Positions 54,338 through 56,497 of a stretch of DNA of 56,497 nucleotides are shown piece after piece. Position numbers and translations under genes: made by a program. Under the pieces are notes generated by a model. It saw only the letters and a list, made by a program, of their open reading frames with translations, made no database searches and was not told the DNA's origin. Source of the DNA: Tissierellia bacterium (GTDB taxonomy: Bacteria > Bacillota > Clostridia > Tissierellales > Tepidimicrobiaceae); contig JAAYEU010000108.1 of the NCBI GenBank assembly GCA_012728595.1, positions 1 through 56,497 on the forward strand, written 5' to 3'. Within the stretch, counting starts at the first letter, position 1. Each line of letters starts with the position of its first letter.

Positions 54338-54565
54338 TTATTTTATTTTAGATTTTAACACATCGAATCCTACCCTATTAATGGCTAGTTCTATATCATC
54401 GATTGAAACCTGATCTTCATCGAAGCTTACCTTAACTTTACTTGAATTAAAGGATACTTTAATTGTATCTTTATCGATCCCATCTAAACTCTTTAAAGCA
54501 CCTTCAATTTTTTGCATACATGATGGACATGTTAAAGTTTCCAATTGGATAGTTGCAGCTTTCAT
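54338..54565 (-). CDS. Heavy-metal-associated (CopZ-like) metallochaperone
   Basis: A 75-residue HMA-domain protein. The metal motif is TCPSCMQKIEGAL (C13 and C16), CxxC with the usual helix after it. Such proteins carry copper or other soft metals to P1B ATPases. ATG at 54565 lies eight bases after AAAGGAG; the frame also reads from an ATG at 54583. It follows the P-type ATPase gene by about 90 bases on the same strand, and likely serves it. Terminator downstream. Confidence 0.92.
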   Translation of the reverse strand: MKAATIQLETLTCPSCMQKIEGALKSLDGIDKDTIKVSFNSSKVKVSFDEDQVSIDDIELAINRVGFDVLKSKIK

Positions 54566-54654
54566 ACTATATTCTCCTTTCATAGATAATTACTCATTAT
54601 AATTAATTATATCCTATCTTTTGTAAAAAAGCTTTGATATATGTCAAACTTTTA

Positions 54655-56497
54655 TTAATATCTGACTTTATAGCTTAATAACCTCATACCATTCAGGATA
54701 ACTGCTAAAATGCTAGCCTCGTGTACTAACATGCCGATAGACATGTTTACCCATTCGCTAAACAATACCCCTGCTAATAATACTAGTACAACTCCTACTG
54801 CGATAAATATATTCTGTTTCATATTCCTTGCTGTAGCTTTTACTAGTCCTAAAGCATGGGGTAGGCGGCTGAAATCTGAATTCATCAATACCACATCGGA
54901 AGTTTCAATGGCAACATCTGTCCCGCCACCCATGGCTATTCCAATATCTGCCAAGGCCAATGAAGGACTGTCGTTGACCCCATCGCCAACAAAGGCAACT
55001 ATTTGTCCTTCCTCCTTTAACCTCTTTATATATTCAGACTTATCTTCGGGTAGCATATTTCCATAAGCTTCTGTTAGCCCTAACTCCCTACTCACTATGT
55101 CGACAGTTCCCTGGTTGTCTCCCGAAAGCATTATTAAGTTTTTTACTCCCAATCTTTTCAACCTTTGAAGGTCTTCTTTTACTCCAGGCCGAATTTGATC
55201 TCGAATTCCCATTAAGATCTTCATTTCTCCATCTACTGCTGTTAATACAAGGGAGTTGCCATTCTTTTCAAAACGGCTTATATCCTCTTTAACCTTTTGA
55301 TCTAGTTTCACTTTTTCCTTTTTCATTAGATATATATTTCCAACAGCAACCCTGTGGCCATTGACATTTGCTACTATGCCACCGCCTTTTACAACCTCTG
55401 TATTTTCAACGGTAAAGTAGTTGGTTTCACCAATTTCTTCTAATACTGCTTTAGCCAAGGGGTGATCAGATTCTCTTTCTATACTAGCAAGATAACTTAA
55501 GGCTTCATCTATATTCTCACCATAATACTCTGTTTCAGCAACGGATGGATTCCCAAGGGTAAGTGTCCCCGTTTTATCGAACACCATAGTATCTAGTCTG
55601 CTAAAGTCGTTTATGACCTCACTACCCTTTAATAGCACACCATTTCTAGCTCCATTTCCAATCCCAGCCACATTAGATACGGGTACACCTATTACCAGAG
55701 CTCCTGGACATCCTAATACTAGGATTGTAATGGCTAATTCAACATTCTTAGTAAATAGCCATACCAGTAAACCAATTATTAGAACTGCTGGTGTATAGTA
55801 TTTTGCAAAACGATCTATGAAACGCTCTGCCTCCGACTTTGAATCTTGGGCTTCTTCTACTAGTTCAATTATTCTTCCAAATGTTGTATCTTCCCCAACC
55901 CGATCAGCAACTATTTGAATAGTTCCATTATCTAGAATGGTACCAGCATAAACCTTTGAGCCTTTACTTTTTTCTACTGGTATGGATTCCCCAGTAATGC
56001 TAGCTTCATTAATGCTACCTTCCCCAGATATGACGGTACCATCAACGGGAATTTTTGCTCCCGTTTTAACCAGTAGAATATCTCCTACATCCACATCATC
56101 TACTTCAACTTCTTCAAACTCACCATTCTCCATTTGTTTCAATGCGCTTTCTGGTGCCATTTCAATTAACTCTTTAATGGCAGAACGGGTTTGATTTAAT
56201 GTACGCTGCTCTAGATAAGCGCCGAATAAAAATAGAAATGTTACGATTGCAGATTCCTCATAGTTTTGTATTAAAAAGGCACCAAGAACCGCCATTGTAA
56301 CTAAGACATCAATACTGACTACCTTCACACGTAAAGCCTGATAGGCTTGGATAGCTATAGGGGCTGCTCCTAAGATGGAAGCGATAATCAGTATCCAATT
56401 GAAAACTTCCATTTTACCAGCTGTCCATTTGCTAATAAAGGCAATTGTAATTAAAATACCGCTGATTAATGTAATTGGGTTCTTCTTTCTTAAAATA
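54655..56497 (-). CDS. P1B-type heavy-metal-transporting ATPase, 5' end missing
   Basis: The frame runs off the window at 56497, so the N-terminus is absent; 614 codons are visible. The order is membrane segments, TGES (ITGESIPVEKSKG), the ion motif, DKTGT (VFDKTGTLTLG), HP locus (ESDHPLAKAV) and GDGVND (GDGVNDSPSLALA). The sixth-helix ion motif reads CPG (codons at 55702-55710; VLGCPGALVIGVP) where Cu, Zn and Cd pumps have CPC. Which metal is moved is therefore unclear. An HMA chaperone gene follows. The internal ATG at 56412 is not the likely start: upstream codons continue without a stop. Confidence 0.93.
   Translation of the reverse strand, partial: ILRKKNPITLISGILITIAFISKWTAGKMEVFNWILIIASILGAAPIAIQAYQALRVKVVSIDVLVTMAVLGAFLIQNYEESAIVTFLFLFGAYLEQRTLNQTRSAIKELIEMAPESALKQMENGEFEEVEVDDVDVGDILLVKTGAKIPVDGTVISGEGSINEASITGESIPVEKSKGSKVYAGTILDNGTIQIVADRVGEDTTFGRIIELVEEAQDSKSEAERFIDRFAKYYTPAVLIIGLLVWLFTKNVELAITILVLGCPGALVIGVPVSNVAGIGNGARNGVLLKGSEVINDFSRLDTMVFDKTGTLTLGNPSVAETEYYGENIDEALSYLASIERESDHPLAKAVLEEIGETNYFTVENTEVVKGGGIVANVNGHRVAVGNIYLMKKEKVKLDQKVKEDISRFEKNGNSLVLTAVDGEMKILMGIRDQIRPGVKEDLQRLKRLGVKNLIMLSGDNQGTVDIVSRELGLTEAYGNMLPEDKSEYIKRLKEEGQIVAFVGDGVNDSPSLALADIGIAMGGGTDVAIETSDVVLMNSDFSRLPHALGLVKATARNMKQNIFIAVGVVLVLLAGVLFSEWVNMSIGMLVHEASILAVILNGMRLLSYKVRY

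Noticed and set aside
54710-55066. 118-codon plus-strand frame
   Set aside because: Antisense to the P-type ATPase, whose GDGVND region it covers.

Overview
The window is AT-rich, spore-former DNA from a low-GC Firmicute, most likely an anaerobic, amino-acid-using clostridium of the Tissierellia/Clostridia type. The grounds are two small acid-soluble spore proteins (2166-2369, 6578-6781), a sporulation-type polysaccharide deacetylase, three T-box leaders, many TTG/GTG starts behind strong GGAGG sites, a ferredoxin-linked 2-oxoacid oxidoreductase, and PTS-dependent dihydroxyacetone kinase. The genus is inference. I see no rRNA, tRNA, CRISPR array, prophage or intact insertion sequence; it reads as ordinary chromosome.

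1-9 kb: housekeeping genes mostly on the minus strand (hslO, cold-shock protein, a methyltransferase, an SspF-like spore protein with a lysine-rich tail, a CPBP protease, hpt preceded by a 41-codon membrane ORF, a two-OB-fold SSB-like protein, a sporulation deacetylase), then SASP and DUF4364 genes on plus and a YncE-like propeller on minus. 8.4-19 kb: valS-folC, trpS and cysK-cysE, each headed by a T-box leader (candidate specifiers GUA, UGG, UGC) with a recognisable sigma-A promoter, plus pgsA, an orphan solute-binding lipoprotein and a peptidoglycan hydrolase.

19-30 kb: a YyaL-like thioredoxin-fold protein; a 2-oxoacid:ferredoxin oxidoreductase alpha subunit broken by one missing base in a G tract; then a sulfur locus: TusA-like carrier, LysR regulator, a YeeE/YedE (thiosulfate-uptake type) transporter split into two genes, an APC permease, a CoA-disulfide-reductase/rhodanese fusion and a second, full-length YeeE/YedE protein whose first expected cysteine is glycine. 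These look like import of sulfane sulfur, its reduction and transfer, and delivery to a carrier.

30-41 kb: an Ntn amide hydrolase and a divergent glycerol regulon: dhaK-dhaL-dhaM-glpP-glpF-glpK on minus and a three-gene glycerol-3-phosphate dehydrogenase set (GlpA-like, GlpB-like, DUF1667) on plus. Both divergent leaders carry an intrinsic terminator between promoter and first gene, which fits control by the GlpP antiterminator encoded in the operon. An oxidoreductase beta subunit follows, 17 kb from the broken alpha gene.

41-47 kb: a nitrogen block: AGCS sodium symporter, GlnL/GlnK-like two-component pair, and a DUF1538 membrane protein overlapping a tandem PII-like protein. 47-56.5 kb: an SDR oxidoreductase, a CNNM/HlyC-type protein behind an unexplained leader with a terminator, tldD-pmbA, a phosphodiesterase, a methyltransferase, a copper-chaperone-like protein, and a P1B-type metal ATPase with CPG rather than CPC, running off the right edge.
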